From Phytoseiulus persimilis (lineage: Eukaryota; Arthropoda; Arachnida; Mesostigmata; Phytoseiidae), in contig CM075103.1 in the NCBI GenBank assembly GCA_037576195.1, positions 25,628,723 through 25,692,722 of the forward strand: 64,000 nucleotides of DNA. Reading direction: 5' to 3'. The notes beneath the pieces were generated by a model. The model was not told the origin of the DNA. It saw nothing but the letters and a program-made list of their open reading frames with translations, and made no database searches. This document shows positions 1 to 13,400 of this stretch, piece after piece (position 1 is the stretch's first letter; each line of letters opens with the position of its first letter). Both the position numbers and the translations under genes were made by a program.

Positions 1-3000
1 CATAAATCACCGAAAATGTGTGCAACGTATACGTCAGGATGTATTTACCGAGACAGCACTTCCCGCGTACACCAAGATGATTTAACTAACTAAACTACGA
101 TGCAAGACAGAAGAAAATGAATCAAACATGAGTGGCTCTAGCAACAATTATACCTTCCCGCCATCACATCAAACTTATTAACACTTAATATATTAATAAA
201 TTATTACCGATTACCATTATCCGATGAGTCTCTTCTTGAGCCACATACTGAGCATGAGAACGCTGGGAGTCATTTTCTTAGATGAGACGAATTCTGTCGG
301 AAAGTGAAGATGTAGAGCAATGGGAAGATTCAGCGTGATGCTTCAGAGGGTCGATCGCGGAAAATTTATGTCTACCACTCATCCCGGCCTTTGCATCGCA
401 CAAAACTTCTCGTAAGTTCTGTTTTCACCCGTTTTGCGTTTAAACTAGGGGGCAGTCGGAGTTATTCGGACTTTTCCTGCTTCAAGCATTAGGGGTCCAA
501 ACCCCGGACTAAAACCTTCAATGACAGATAAGAGGCACTTATATCCTCGAATGCCCGCTGGGCCGGCGGGTCGAGAACTCTAACTCGCGGAGAGTTCCGT
601 CCCTCGGTGAGATGACCCTCATCAGTGGAGGAATTGGAGGACTGGTTAGGATGTTAACGAACCCAGCAAACTTAACGTGGAATCGAAGAAACCCGATCGG
701 TTGGGGGCAGGTAATGTTCGCATCACGGACTCCGATTCTATATGACGAATCTTTCACTAGTTTCCCGAAATTCAGATATCAGCCTGAGCTACGTAAAAGA
801 TTATATTCGAGACTGATTCGCCTCGAATTCAGTCCACTCGCAGAGGTCCAGACCTCGACATTTCTAGGAATCGAGTTGATTCGTGTCGCCTCGAAGCGGA
901 CAGCCCTAAACTTTGGAGGTTCGCTTAAGACTCCGGAGTATTGCAACTGGTCGCTCCTTCTGATCATCGGAAGTGTTTGTTGGACGCAGCGGAATAGTAT
1001 GGCCGGAACGATGAGGAAGAACTCTTGCAACCCGAGAGTCGGCTTGCCTGTCAAACTGCCTCGGCGTGCACTTCTATTTTTCGTTCATTTGTTGTCTGAC
1101 TTCAACCAATTTTTCTGTCGGCATTCCTGCTTCACCAGGCCGAACTTTCTGTGAACCCCTCTGAAATAACTCGATGAACGTACAACGAATTGAAGCCTGT
1201 CCAGGTTGTCGAAGCTCTATAGGGCGGACATGGAAGGCCGCCATGCGGGCCGGGTTACGTCTTTGCGGCTGGCGCAGCGACATCGTGCTCGCCCTCTGAA
1301 GAATCACCCTCAGGCTCAAGCTCCGCTCTAGTCAACCCATATGCCGTACAGAGGAGGTTCTAGATTGGATTCGGCTACCAAACGATGGAGGGCAAAGTTT
1401 CATGTTCGAGAACCTAGAAACCTCCTGAGTTTCGTCTCGAACGCCGTTGAGAGCCGCTCGAACGTCACGAAACTATCCAAGTCCGGGGCTAACCGCCACC
1501 ATGAATCTCGTTCTTGTGACACTAGCGTGTTGATTCGTTCTAGTTCGGACTCCATATGCTCGAGATGCTTCGCTTGGCCTTCCACTACGCCTTCCCCTAC
1601 GCTACAACTTCCTAGCCCGGGCCTCCAATAACCATAATGGCAAGACGCCCGCCACAGACAGACCACGAGGAGGAGCGTCCGAAGCGCGCACCGCAAGGAC
1701 GCTCGAGGCGACGGTGGAAGGAGAAACAGCCAGCAGTCGGTCGGCTGTCGAGAAGAGTGGCCCTGCTGAGCGGGCCACCGGAAATGAACGCTCGCTGGCA
1801 CGATGTGTCACTCGTGGGTGGGAAACATATTTTCATTCCTTCAGACAAAGAGAGACAACCGGAGTCCTGTCGAAAAGAGAAGGAGTCCCACAGCAGACGG
1901 AGAAGAAGATGGAGAAAGTGCGGATGTACCGAGAGATGGACGCCATGGTCTTTGAACAATAATATCAGTTCTAACTCTTAGTTCGTCCTGGATCGTACAC
2001 GCATGTGCCCTCTCCGCGCTCGCAGAAAATTTCCCACCCTCCGTCGAAATCAGTTATTTTAACCAGTGTTAGCATACATGGATATGGCCTCCAACATTCA
2101 GGAGGAAAGAAATATGTTTCCACGAACTCCCCCAACCGACTGCCGGTGGGTTTGGAAGCCGGACAGGATGGGCTAAAACATTGTACCGACGCCGTGCCCT
2201 ACGAATGACGGCAAACATGTTTCCACCGTCCTTTGAGATTTTGGGCGAGTTTGGTTGAAATTTCACTGATCTTCATGGGCGCATAGCCCATCAACCAGCT
2301 GGCTGAGTGACTCGGAACAAGCAAACAACCTAGAGAAAAAAGTGGGAACTAGGGGTCCCGTTTCCGCTCATTCCGCAGGGCGCAAGGGGGCGGGGAACGA
2401 TCTCGTATTCGAAATGGAGGTGGCTTTCGGCTCCTCACAACCTTGGGTATATGATCCAATTCTCAGAATACCGAACTTCAGAGATTACTTTTGTCCACCT
2501 GTTCGGCCACAGTACGCCGGGGCTTAATCTGGATGATGCAGAGAGCTTTTTCTTCTGAGCGGGGTGGAAAGGAACGGCAGGAAGAGTGACGAATGTTTCT
2601 GCCAGCCCTTAGCTCAACAGTGATAAATTGAGAGCCTTCAACGTCAAAGCGTATTCATTCGAAAGTTGGCAGGTAATCAATTCTACGGAAAGTAGTCATT
2701 CCGGATCGAATTCTAGTAATGTACATCTGAAGCCTCGATCTTGAGTTAAATACAGACGGCAGCGTCCCCAGACGCGAGACTCTCCGTACTTCAGCGGAAC
2801 AGGGAGAATCTCCGACCGCGTTTTGATTGAGGATTAGCCAAGCCGGTTTCGATCTCATTCAAGGCCGGCAGTCTCTCCAAATCTCCTGAAAATTGACCTG
2901 ATGTTACCTTCGACTAATGGATCTGCTCGATCAGCAAGAACTGCTGAGCGGTAGAACAATGGGAACTATTCTCCAAGGAAGAATTAGGTCGTCAAAAAAA

Positions 3001-3068
3001 GTCCGTGCGGTTTTCTACCCCAAGTTCTGCTCGACACCAACTTTTTTGATGACCCAAAATTCACCCCA
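1..3068. other. No recognisable gene
   Basis: Short open frames occur on both strands, but none shows a known motif, a convincing splice pattern or protein-like composition. The first 250 bases are AT-rich around 170-215 and could be untranslated sequence of a gene outside the window. The last part presumably holds the 3'UTR of PMPCA; I could not find a clear polyadenylation signal for it. Confidence 0.5.
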
Positions 3069-6000
3069 TCAGCTCTGAGATATAGATTCTCGAGGCGGTG
3101 ACTGACCCAGAGCAGCTATCGAAGCTCGTGTCCGAAGCATCCGCTGAGCAGCTCTGTGTATGTCCTCTTCGTTGATTTTGTTTATGGCGTCTATGTAATA
3201 GGCTGCGTTACGCCTCGTTCCAGCTGATAGGACTTGGCGGCCAATGTCCTCGAACAGGACGGGCCTCTGTTCCAGATTCATGAGCAGCATACTCTGCAGC
3301 TGTTTCTTCGCTCTTTCGAGTTCCACGACGCCGATCTGTCCGACCATCACTGCGAATTCGTTGACGATGATCTCGACAAGTTCTCCCAAGGCAGATGGAT
3401 CCGCCGACGCGTGTATGCAGAATATGCCCGAATCGTTGTAGGCATGATTGTAGGCCGTGGCGTTGAACATCCAGTGGTACCTTTAGGAAACCGCAACCCG
3501 ATTAACGGAAACGCTTCCGAAATTTTATTTCAGGGAAATAGACGGAGAGTTCCAATCAGAAACAGAGCGCTCACCTATTGAGTACGTTGGTGTATAGCCG
3601 ACTGTACATTCCTTTGCCCGGACCGCCGGCAGAGAAACTTCCTCCTCCTCCCATGAGAATGTTCAATACGCAGTAGCTTATGAACTCAGGATCTCGATGC
3701 GACGATGACTCGAGAGCCAACATGAAGTGGGCGAGGTTGGGTATCGGCGTCGGTCCTAACGACATTTTCGAAAGATCCTTCGTTACCTGAAAGGAAGAAC
3801 GGAATCGAGATCGTGCTATCATTACAGTACTGGGCTGACATTGCGAGCTCAGAAGAACCAGTGGACTAGCGTCGAAAATTGGCTCCTGCTGATCGTCAAG
3901 TCGTGGTTGGCGTGCTGACTTGTCACTCCGATTGATGAAGAAGCACGTTGGTCCGGAGTTTTCGCACCTTGAAGCGAGCACAACTTCACCAGCGTCGCCG
4001 TCCTCAGGGGAGAGGGATGTCCGCTTGGAAACTGATCGATTTTGTCCCATGATAGATCAGCTCCAGCTCGATATGGTCGGAAGCTCAAACCACACGGAGG
4101 AGAGCTGGGCCGAGGAATGTTGCGATTCCAGAGACGTCATCTTAACGGAAATAATTGAGAAGCTCAAGCTGGAGAAAATGACCGGGAGCTCACCTTCACT
4201 ATTCCGCCGGTGTATTGCGAGACAGATTCATCGACTTCGAGCGTGGGGTCCCCAACCAGAGACGGGTTTTCGACCCAAATGGGACTCTTTTCGACGAAGT
4301 GTCTGCAACGATTAATTTCAGTGATCTTTTTCTCGAGAAGCATAACACGTTCCTTGTCTCCATCGGAGCTCAGATGGTTCGATGACGAAATAGTCGTCGC
4401 TCCGAGTCTTGTCGGTTTCGAATATTCGTGAATGAAAATCCTCAAGCTATCTGGGGAGTTTTCCGAGACTCACTTCTGAACGGCTTCTACGAGTTTGTCG
4501 TGGTCTATCCCGACGCCAGCTACAACCATGCGCTCGGGCGTGAAACGTTGCTTGAGGAACGTGAAGATCATCTTCTGATCAATCGCTGCTAGGTTCTCCT
4601 GCGGACAGAGCTTGGGCAAGCCGAGGGTGTTGTTGTTGTACGCTGCCTGAAATAACAATTTCCGTGAGCTCCGTCGACCCCGGTACAAACCGTCCGAATA
4701 GGTCCACATCCACTGAATCCGCTGGTCAAACCTTATGGATCATTTCTGTCAGCAGCGCTTCTTGGTCGGGCTTCATGTCGGCGTCTTTCAGTTCGCACTC
4801 GATCGCTTGTCTCGCGAAGAAGAGCTCCTTTTCGGTTAACTGAGGTCTGAGCGTGACCTCGCTCAGCAGGTCGATCACAGAGTCCAGTCCTCGAGGGTCC
4901 GCCGATGCAGCATAAATCATAATATCCCTGGACGTCTGGCAATCGCAGATTCCGCCCTGCTTTTCTAACACCTACCGATAGAGCGCATTCCTATGTATCA
5001 TGGAGCAGGTGACTGAACCATCTCCGTCCTGACCTTGTACTTCATTATTCTGGGAGATTTCATTGTAAGCCGTACCTGGAGAACCTCGTCGCGGCTCTGG
5101 AAACGAGAGGTAGCGCCGAATGCGAGTTTCTCCAGGAAATGGGAGACTCCTGAACGGAACGCCACTTCATAACGCGGCCCGGAGTCAATGACCACTGCAA
5201 AACCGAAACTACATCATTCAGAGCATCCTTCAGAGCATATTCATGAACAGAGAATAATGCGATATAGAGCGGGAGAATTTCTCTTCAGACCCTCGTGTAT
5301 CTCTCGAGCCTGCTGCAGATGGCCTTTGCCCGGCGAAGGGAAACTCACCTCCGACAGTCGAGAAATGCCCGAACCGGTCCTGGGAGGCAACCCTGATCCC
5401 GTTCTCCAGGGTGGAGATCTTCGACTCATCATCGTGGGGTGAAGGCTTAGAGTAGGTTACTCGAGGAAGTCCCGGAAGCTCGTCTGACAGAGGAATCTTC
5501 GTCAAGTCCGGGGCGGCAGTTTGACAGCATCTTGCTGATAACCTGAAGGTGATATCTCATATTTAGTAGGTGGGTGTTCCCACTGAGCCCCCAGATGAGC
5601 AGGGCATCGCGATTTGTTCCGCATCCTCTCGTTTGCTACTAAATCATTGAAGCAGTGCGTGTGTTTCTTTTTCATTCGGATGCGACACGGGCTCTGCTTC
5701 CGGGAATCGAAACCACCCACAACAGAGTTTAAGCACAGATAATGAGAGTATTGATTCGATCCCCAACTAGCGAGAGGGAAACGGAGGATCATCAGGATTT
5801 CCGTGGAAGCGACTGGATTGCATAGAGAAAATGTTCCCGAAGATTGAGGGGGCCCTTGACGCAGCCTTATGTCTATATTGACGAGTCGAGATTCGATGAC
5901 TGCGGGGGCGTCGGTCTGGATTCGAATCTCGAGGCGCAATGTCCGGGCAGCGGTGCGCAGGGAGAGTTGGTAAGCGGGATAGAGTATTGCACGAGAAACC

Positions 6001-6215
6001 GCGGAGACGTGAAGCATGAGCTCAACGTTCGAAATGCATTCAAGAGCTCCATGGTCCAGCGCCACAGACAACCAAACTTCTGCATCCCACAGAGCCGGAT
6101 AAACTCGAGAAAGATTTCCAACAACGAGAAAACATCAAATGAACGTATCATACCTGGCCCGAGTCTCGAAAACCTTTCCGATCCGCGCACCAAACCGCAG
6201 CATGCCTGCCGACAT
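3069..6215 (-). CDS. PMPCA: Mitochondrial processing peptidase alpha subunit
   Basis: Eight exons: 6215-6154, 5542-5349, 5194-5076, 4971-4732, 4646-4474, 4302-4194, 3786-3575, 3480-3069. All introns are GT-AG and the phases agree, giving 506 aa (family about 525). This is the non-catalytic, substrate-recognising partner of the M16 peptidase that removes presequences in the mitochondrial matrix. The N-terminus ([20 protein letters not shown]) is basic and lacks acidic residues until E17, as expected for a targeting peptide. Residues 104-108 read HFLEK, the alpha-type degenerate form of the HxxEH zinc site. Residues 345-358 form the glycine-rich loop ([14 protein letters not shown]) that holds the presequence. 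Further family blocks are [21 protein letters not shown] and [19 protein letters not shown]. The start at 6215 was chosen because it opens the presequence; a second Met lies 12 bases on. It is divergent to NAT9. Confidence 0.95.
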
Positions 6216-6546
6216 TTTCCTGATGTTTTGAACGTTCCAACAATTAGCTAAGCGACGGACCCGCTCGAACTGCTCCTCTCGCGCGTGCTCCAATTCTTCT
6301 CCAAAACAGTGGTTGACAGTTATGTAAGGCGAATAAGTTTCCGAACAGCGCTTCTCTTTCATTCTGAGACATTGTTCGTTCTCTCCTGTGTTCTAGCATA
6401 ATTTGCCGGGAATCCCTGCGGCCTTTGGTTGTCAGTTTGTCAACCGCGATAGAGAAGACATAGACAGTTTCAGTAGCACTTTAACTTTTGGATTTTGTCG
6501 CTCCGTTGGCTGAAGTTCATTCCTCCTCCGCGCTCAACAGTTCAGC
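6216..6546. promoter_or_regulatory. Shared PMPCA/NAT9 promoter region
   Basis: Only 331 bases separate the start codons of two divergent housekeeping genes, so this interval must hold both 5'UTRs and very likely a bidirectional promoter. I see no TATA box in a convincing position. The assignment rests on gene arrangement, not on a recognised motif. Confidence 0.6.
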
Positions 6547-7601
6547 ATGAAACTGGATCGAGTTCTCTGGGGACAGAGAGTCGTCCTGATACCGTATGGA
6601 AGGCAGCACGTCGAAAAGTATCACGGATGGATGCTCGATCCAACTCTACAAAGACTAACTGGATCAGAACCTCTGACGCTCGAGGAGGAGTTCGAAATGC
6701 AAATCACCTGGAATACCGATTCGGACAGTGAGTACCAACTCCAGGAGAATCTCTCAAAACCGATACGGGTTTGGAGGAGAGAGTTCCGAGCTCGATCAGA
6801 GAAGCGTTCCAGGTTCTCGTTCGTATTGTTCGAACATTCCGATGTGCAACAATCAATGATGGGCTTGTTGACATCCAAGTGGGCCTGACCGCACAGTCGG
6901 AAAACCCCTGACCGGGGGTCCTGATTCCTTCGGGGACTCAGGATGTTACAATCTGAAATTCACTGAACGATCCTCGGTCTTCGGGAAAAAAATGGAGGGC
7001 TCAGGAGTCGAGTGTGAAAGTCGATTCGGGAACTGCTGTCTCAATTTTCAGAGTGCACTTTCATCATTCTCGATCGAGCCGTGTTCGAAGACACACTGGA
7101 CGAGGTCGAAGCGATGGTCGGCGACATAAATCTCTTTGCACAAACGAATGAGAAATCTAGGGAAGAACGTCTGTTCGATCTCGCGGAATGCAGTGTTATG
7201 ATCGCAGAGGAGTCTTCGCGCAAGAAAGGCTTCGGCAAAGAAGCCATGTTCCTGATGCTACGGTAAGAATAGCACTCGTTGCGCTCCCAAATATTCCACC
7301 ATTCGCTTGAGACATTCGGGTCGGCTTTGTTGAAATCCCAATCTCAAACCAGATCATCCTGACCAGGTTCGCCATCGACGAGCTGGGGAGCAAAAGCTTC
7401 GTCGCTAGAATCAAGACAGACAACGTTGGATCCCAAGAGATGTTCAAGAAAATGGGGTTCGAGAAAGTCTCGGTTAGCCAAGTTTTCCAAGAGATTACGT
7501 TTAATGCGAGCCGGACTGTCATCGAGAAAAAGATTGAGAGTTACAAGCTGTTGTATGATCCCTCCACTTACGAGGAGTTTCGACATTTGTCGAAAGAATA
7601 A
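6547..7601 (+). CDS. NAT9: N-acetyltransferase 9-like protein
   Basis: Three exons, 6547-6727, 7052-7262 and 7367-7601, joined in phase at GT-AG introns, give 208 aa (human NAT9 is 207). The protein is a small GNAT-fold acetyltransferase. Fly and vertebrate NAT9 are linked to microtubule stability, though the substrate is not certain. Family blocks visible are KLDRVLWGQRVVLIPY at the start, YHGWMLDPTLQRLTGSEPLT, a GDINLF block, the acetyl-CoA loop region SSRKKGFGKEAMFLML, and the C-terminal NVGSQEMFKKMGFEKVSVSQ. Exon 1 ends inside a Lys codon completed by exon 2 (DSDKCTFIILD), which confirms the join. The stop codon lies inside an AATAAA signal. Confidence 0.94.
6919..6943. repeat. Stem-loop with TTCGG loop in NAT9 intron 1
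   Basis: An inverted repeat whose arms pair at nine of ten positions around a TTCGG loop. It sits in the 324-base first intron of NAT9. No family is recognised; it may be chance structure. Confidence 0.45.
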
Positions 7602-7602
7602 A
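7597..7602 (+). terminator. Polyadenylation signal overlapping the NAT9 stop
   Basis: AATAAA overlaps the TAA stop (7599-7601). If used, cleavage would fall 10-30 bases later and the NAT9 3'UTR would be almost absent. This fits the compact convergent arrangement with the CELF gene. Confidence 0.6.
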
Positions 7603-7843
7603 AGTTTTCGCAGTTCTGTTGCTCATCTTGTGCCTGGTCCTGGATGGGAAAAAAACCTCAAGAATAGCGACGGGGCTGATCTATCGGGACCGTGAGGCCC
7701 AACCTCAGGTACGAGGAATAATAACCAAAATCGCCAGAACCGATTGCGTTTGCCATAGTACTTTCTGCTGACCGGCATCGTATCTATCCATAACAGCTGA
7801 CGCTCGAGGAGGGAGGAGCCGAGCGTTTTTGTACAAAATAGAT

Positions 7844-10429
7844 TTTATTCATGTTATTTCATTTTTTTGTTGTTGATGTTGTCGTTGTTTCGGTTGTAAT
7901 TGTTGTCAAAGTTTTAATGAATAAAAAGTAAGTGGCTTAGTTACAAGAAGCGGTGCCGGCCGACCGCACATGTTGAACAGTGTGCACGAGGGCCCGGCGC
8001 CCACCTTCATCGGGCCCGCCAGGATTCAGACGGGACAAACAGACATCGAGACGTCATAGGCCAGGCTAGCGAAGTCAAAGTTCAAGTTGGATACCACCAG
8101 CAAAATGCATATATAGAAGACATAGGTGACATAGTATAATCTAGAACTAACTACGGGCGAACTTTGAAATAGCGTTGACGCGGAGGGCACGCGTCGCGAT
8201 GCCAGGCGACGTTCGCTCCCATTCGCGCCTGCTACAAAATAAATATATTTTCACGGATCGCGCATCGGAAGGCGCATCACATAACGTTCGACAAAAGTTC
8301 CTCGTATTCCGAGCACTTCGGACGCAAACGCTCGCACAAGCTGGACAAACGCCCGACACTACGCGGGTCGTCATTCCAACGGAACACCCCGAACGGCTCC
8401 ATCGACAAACGGCTCAGATCAAGGTTTGAGGCGGGCGGGTTCATTGGGGAGCGAGCAGGCAGGTAGGCGGGGACAGTGACCGACACAGTATAATATCGCT
8501 AAGCCTTAAGTACGAACGATGGGGATCATCACACAGGGAAAACACCGCACATCAGTGCAAATCGGTCCATCGAGACCGAGATGGGAGATGGAAAAGGAGC
8601 GGCTCCCCCGTAGGAGGAGCCGCTCAGTCTGCGATACAATTAGAAAGAACCGAGCTGGAAGAAGGAAAATAACTGATTTTCGCGAATCCAAAGAAGGGTC
8701 CATGATCCCTTTCTGCAGAGAATCCACCAATGCTCTCCTTTACCACTCCTGTATTTTTTCTCATCCACTCCTGAGGATAATGGGTTTCGAATCACGACGA
8801 GGAGACTGACTGGTCTCTAGTGGATGAGTTGGGCTCGATTTCTCGATCTGGGAATTGGGCATCATAACCGGAATCGATGACACAGAGTGTCAGAAAACTC
8901 CATCAGGATTTCCACGTGAACTTGCTTTTCGAACTTGCGAGGTGTGTAACACGGCATTCTTTATACTGTTTTGAACAAGCGTGGAGCACGAGCGACTCCG
9001 TCCGCTCTCGCAGAGGGAGCACCTGGTGGAACTGCAGAACGGGACGGACATGGTACATGGGAAGCAGCTAGGCGTGGAGAAGATGATTCTGCGATTTTTT
9101 CGGGTTTGATATTGTTTGTGAATTCGTTCGTGACTAGAATGGGTTGTTCATAGCTGTCCGAGAGCATCCGAAAATGCTGTTGCTGTTTTCCTGCTGATAA
9201 CGACTCCGCCGGCTCCGCTGGTACCGGTTCAACGTCGCGAGAACGAGAGGTGGGCGGAGAGGCGGGGATGCGTTTCTTTTTTGTGCTCCCAGACAAAACT
9301 GTCCTAATACTGTTGTTACGATTTTCATTTTTCGTATTCTTCGACAGGCTATCGAGGTGGTGAGCGAAGCCCTCGGAAGATCTGCATCGATCACTTCCAG
9401 CAGTTAGAGTTTGTGTGTGATTGTGTTTGTGTGTGCTGTCGTCAGTATGTTGTTATATCCGCGATCTTGTGGAAGATATTCTCTCGAAATTTGGAAAATT
9501 TATCTGAATCTTTCGAGTTCACCTCCGAACGGTTTTTCCGGCGTGGGTTTCCCTCGCAAGTTTTCAAGCCGTGAAATGCCCCGTCGATCGGACCAGATCG
9601 GAACTAGTTCACATCGAAGTTCGAACTGCGCAGATACTCTGTGGACGTTAGCGAGCTAAAGGTCGCTTTCATGACTTTCCGGGGGGGACGACCGAGAGGC
9701 GCTTCAGCGTTGTGCCAATCAAGCAGTGTATAAGTTCTTCCGTCGCTCGCTGGTTTTGTGGTCAGACGAACAACCTGGAACCGACCGGCCGACCGACAGA
9801 TGAATGGAGCATCGGCGGTGGCCGATCAATAAATAAACAGAGAAGTCGCGATAGAAAAATATATATTACCCCTTTGTCTTCGTTGAGCATTTAGTGTTAT
9901 ACTTGTAGAGCGTTGCGTCGGGTGCACGCAACGTGCCTTTCTCCTACTTTGTTCCCCTCTGCATAATAAATATCTTTTGTCTCTGTCTCTCTCGCTCTCT
10001 TTCGCTCTGTGTCTGTTCCACCGTCGTCTTTTCGTTGCGAAGTTGCGGCGACGAAAACCTCTATCGGCGACCTTCCATCGAGCGTTTCGCTCCTCTCTAC
10101 GAGTCGATCCGCTACCGCTAGTAGTCTGTGTGTACAGTTCGATCGTCGTTACAGCATCACAGCGCCGGTCTCCACTCGAGCCGGAAATCATCTCAGAATT
10201 AAAGTATATAATATTCTTCTACTACCTAGTGACGACTCTGCTCATTATCATCATCATCACCACCATCACCGCGCTTCTAATCGGCCTCATCACCATTATC
10301 TCAAGCTTATCGTCACCGCCATCGCGAGTTAGTAAACTGATGGCGAAAATGAAGATAACGATAACGGTGATGATGATTGTTCATGCCGGTGATGCTGGTG
10401 CTGGCGGTGATCTCGTCGTCATCTATTGC
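7844..10429 (-). other. Probable long 3'UTR of the CELF gene
   Basis: From the CELF stop codon down to a minus-strand AATAAA (TTTATT at 7844-7849) there is 2.6 kb with no supported gene on either strand. The stretch contains CT-rich (9980-10017) and CAT/CAC-rich (10246-10270) runs and a perfect hairpin at 8597-8625. Long 3'UTRs are common in this RNA-binding family. The extent is inferred from the first good signal and the position of NAT9. Confidence 0.45.
8597..8625. repeat. Perfect 10-bp hairpin in the presumed CELF 3'UTR
   Basis: GAGCGGCTCC (8597-8606) and GGAGCCGCTC (8616-8625) are exact inverted repeats around a 9-base loop. In the CELF transcript this would form a stable GC-rich stem, a possible protein-binding or processing element. 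It is too short for a microRNA precursor. Confidence 0.6.
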
Positions 10430-13400
10430 TCAGTACGGTGTGCCTTGATCCTTTGACCTTTTCAGCTGGACCTTCAGTCGCTTGGCTCCGATCTGGAAAC
10501 CATTCATGGACTGGATGGCGGCTTGGGCGCTCACTGGACTCGCGTACGACACAAATCCGAAACACTTGGATAGGTTCGTCTGCTTGTCTATGAACACCTT
10601 CGCCGAAATCACTTGTCCGAACGGCATGAAAGCCTGGACGAGGTCAATGTCAGCGAACTCCTGAGGAAGATGGTAGATGAAGAGGTTTGCTCCATCCGGG
10701 CCTTCGATCTGCTTGCCGGCCGGGCTCTGGATCGCCGTCAAGTTGACAAACGATGCGGGAATTGTCGCCGGATGATAGGTCTGGGTCAGGTCTGTGGACA
10801 GAACTATATTTAGGCGTGAGAGCCGCCCTCCTCCCGCCAGACAACGGTTGAATCGGAGGTACACTCGCCGACGGCGCCCTTACCCTGGTGGTGGTTCGCC
10901 ATTCCGTTGGCGAGCGAGTTGAGTGAAACGGGACTGAGAGAAGACACTCCGGACATCGATGAATTTCCAGATGAAGATCCGTTCGTTTGAGCGGCAGCCG
11001 AAGCCAGTGCGGATGCGATGTTCTGCATGACGACCGGGTTCAGACCGCCGGCACCCTGGGGATTGTTGGCGAGTTGAGCTAACGCGGCGATCGACTGCAG
11101 ATTCGCGGCGTTCACATCTGCAAAATAATCCCTCGGTCCTTCAAAACAAAACCTATCAGTAAATGGTCCGGAAGCGCTGGAAGTAAATCGATTCTCATTT
11201 GATACAATTCCTCATTAAATTATTCAATCTCAGCAAAACTTACCTCCACCAGGATTAGCCGATGTCGTGAGAGCGGAAAGTGCGGAAGGCTGCGCTGCAT
11301 AGCCTGAAACTGATTCGGAAACAAACTCCAATCAGAGTCGACCTTGTACGGGATCACCTTTATGACAGTTGAAGTTTACGGCTCGAAAATACATAAGCAC
11401 GGAGTTGATGCTCGAAGTGTAGGTCGTAACACCCGACACTCTCGAGGTGATCAGTAATACCGGGTCTTTCACAGGAGGCCGCACTATGCAGATCACTCAA
11501 AAACTGGATACCGTACTCTTCCCGACTGTAGGTTATGTCCGTGCATAATTCACGGGTCGTGCATAAGGTGCCCGTCCGTCAGAGAGTTCCAGTGTGTTGT
11601 ATAATAAGTTTCTGTTAAAGGGCGAGCCTGTCTGTTTCCTCTAGCTCCTGGGGAGGGGGGGGGTCTGTCCGTCATCTGGGGAGTGCCCCCCTCTCAGAGA
11701 GAATACGGATAGCGTTGCTCAGGAAACTCACCGGCACCTCCGTTGGCAGCGACCAGTGTTGCCAACTGAGCGATGTTCGGGACAGGAGTGGCCTGAGTGA
11801 ATCCGCCGAAGCTGTTTTGAGTCTGCGGAAGAGAAGACCAAATCAGATTTCCGCTGTGATTCTTCTGACTGCACTGATAGATCGAGGCAGAGAAGTGCCC
11901 TGACCCAATCAGCGAGTTCTAAGGGAAGCGATTCCAACTAGCGGGCTATGAGTTGAAGCAGTACGTTCATGGATCAGACATCCGTTTTCTCGATAACGAC
12001 TCGTCGGTGATCTATGGACAATGGGTCAGTCGGCCGAGAGCTGAATACTCACAGCTGGGCTGACCATATACGTCTGGGGCGTCTGCGAGAGGTTGACAAT
12101 GTTTGCCATGTTCCACAGGTTCGTGATCATCTGTTGCTGCTTTTTCTGGTCCTTTTCTTTCTGAGTGTCAGCGAATTTAACAACTAGAGGATTGCTGCAG
12201 CCTTTCATAGTCTGCGAGTGGTTCATCGACTTGATGGCGTTGATTGCACATTGACGGGTGGAGTACGTCACGAAGGCGCACCCTTTGCTCTGGCCCTGGC
12301 CGTCTCGGAGAACGGTGCATTCTTCAATGGTCCCAAACGATGAGAACATGAGACGGACGTCTGCTTCGTCGCACTCTTTCGACAGCATGCCGATGAAGAG
12401 TTTCCGTTCTGCAAGTGAGAGCAACGCATGATGAGCCCGGATCAGGGAGGCTACTCGGAGGGCATGCTTCCACCTCCCCATGAGACAACTGGTTTCTCTT
12501 TACTCCTGACGATACGATCAGAGTCAAGAAGTCTGGTCGGAAGTCTCACCGTTCCGATTCTCGCTGTCGGCGGGCTTCATCTGTATGGGGTGGTGCATGC
12601 CGGGCAGTGTTTTGATGTTGTGAAGATCGTTCTGGGCGTCCAGCGCTGACTTGCGGGTGTAGAAAGTCACGAAGCAGCATCCTACGGAGAAAGAAGGACA
12701 GATATTCAGTAAGAGGCGGATCTCCCAGTTGATATCTGACAACGAAAGACGGCGGCCAGGACAACGATCCTACAAGTAGTCAACTCGAGCCAAGCCAACT
12801 CGGTTGGGCGGGCAAAAACACATGACACTATGAACTAGCGACGATTCTATAAATAAGCGGACCAGCCATATCCACCCTCTGGCTAGCTGGGTGGCTGACT
12901 CGGTTGCCGGCTGGCATTGCCGGCCCGCGAGAGCATAGACACGCCACGAGCTCAAGGCTTAAGAGCTCATCCCCGACTGTTACGAGAGTTGGTTTCACGT
13001 GCGAACACGCCGCGAATCGTCAACGAAATCAGCTTCAAAACGTTTCCGACGAGCGCTTCCAACGCACAGATCATCGGCCGTTGTTCATGAGGAATCAATA
13101 CGTTATCTCCACGGTTATCTCCTGACGGCGGCGATGCGATATCCAACCCTGCAGAGCTCATGGTCAATTCAAGAAAGACAAACCGGCGTCTCTAACGAGC
13201 TCTTCTCGGCCAGAAGCAAGCGGGCTCGGCTCGGAAGGTGGAACAGTGGCCACCGCTCAAGTAGCTTTCCTCCTGCACGAGTCTGCTCGTCCGTCGACTC
13301 GCCAGCGAGCCAGCCCGCTTGCCTGCCTGAGCGAACAGGCACTGCTCGTGATTCAGGAGACATTTCGACAACAGTAGACAACTGAGTAAGTGAATAGCCC

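Noticed and set aside
11650-11663. G-rich run in a CELF intron, possible G-quadruplex
   Set aside because: A near-homopolymer G tract alone is not evidence of a functional quadruplex.
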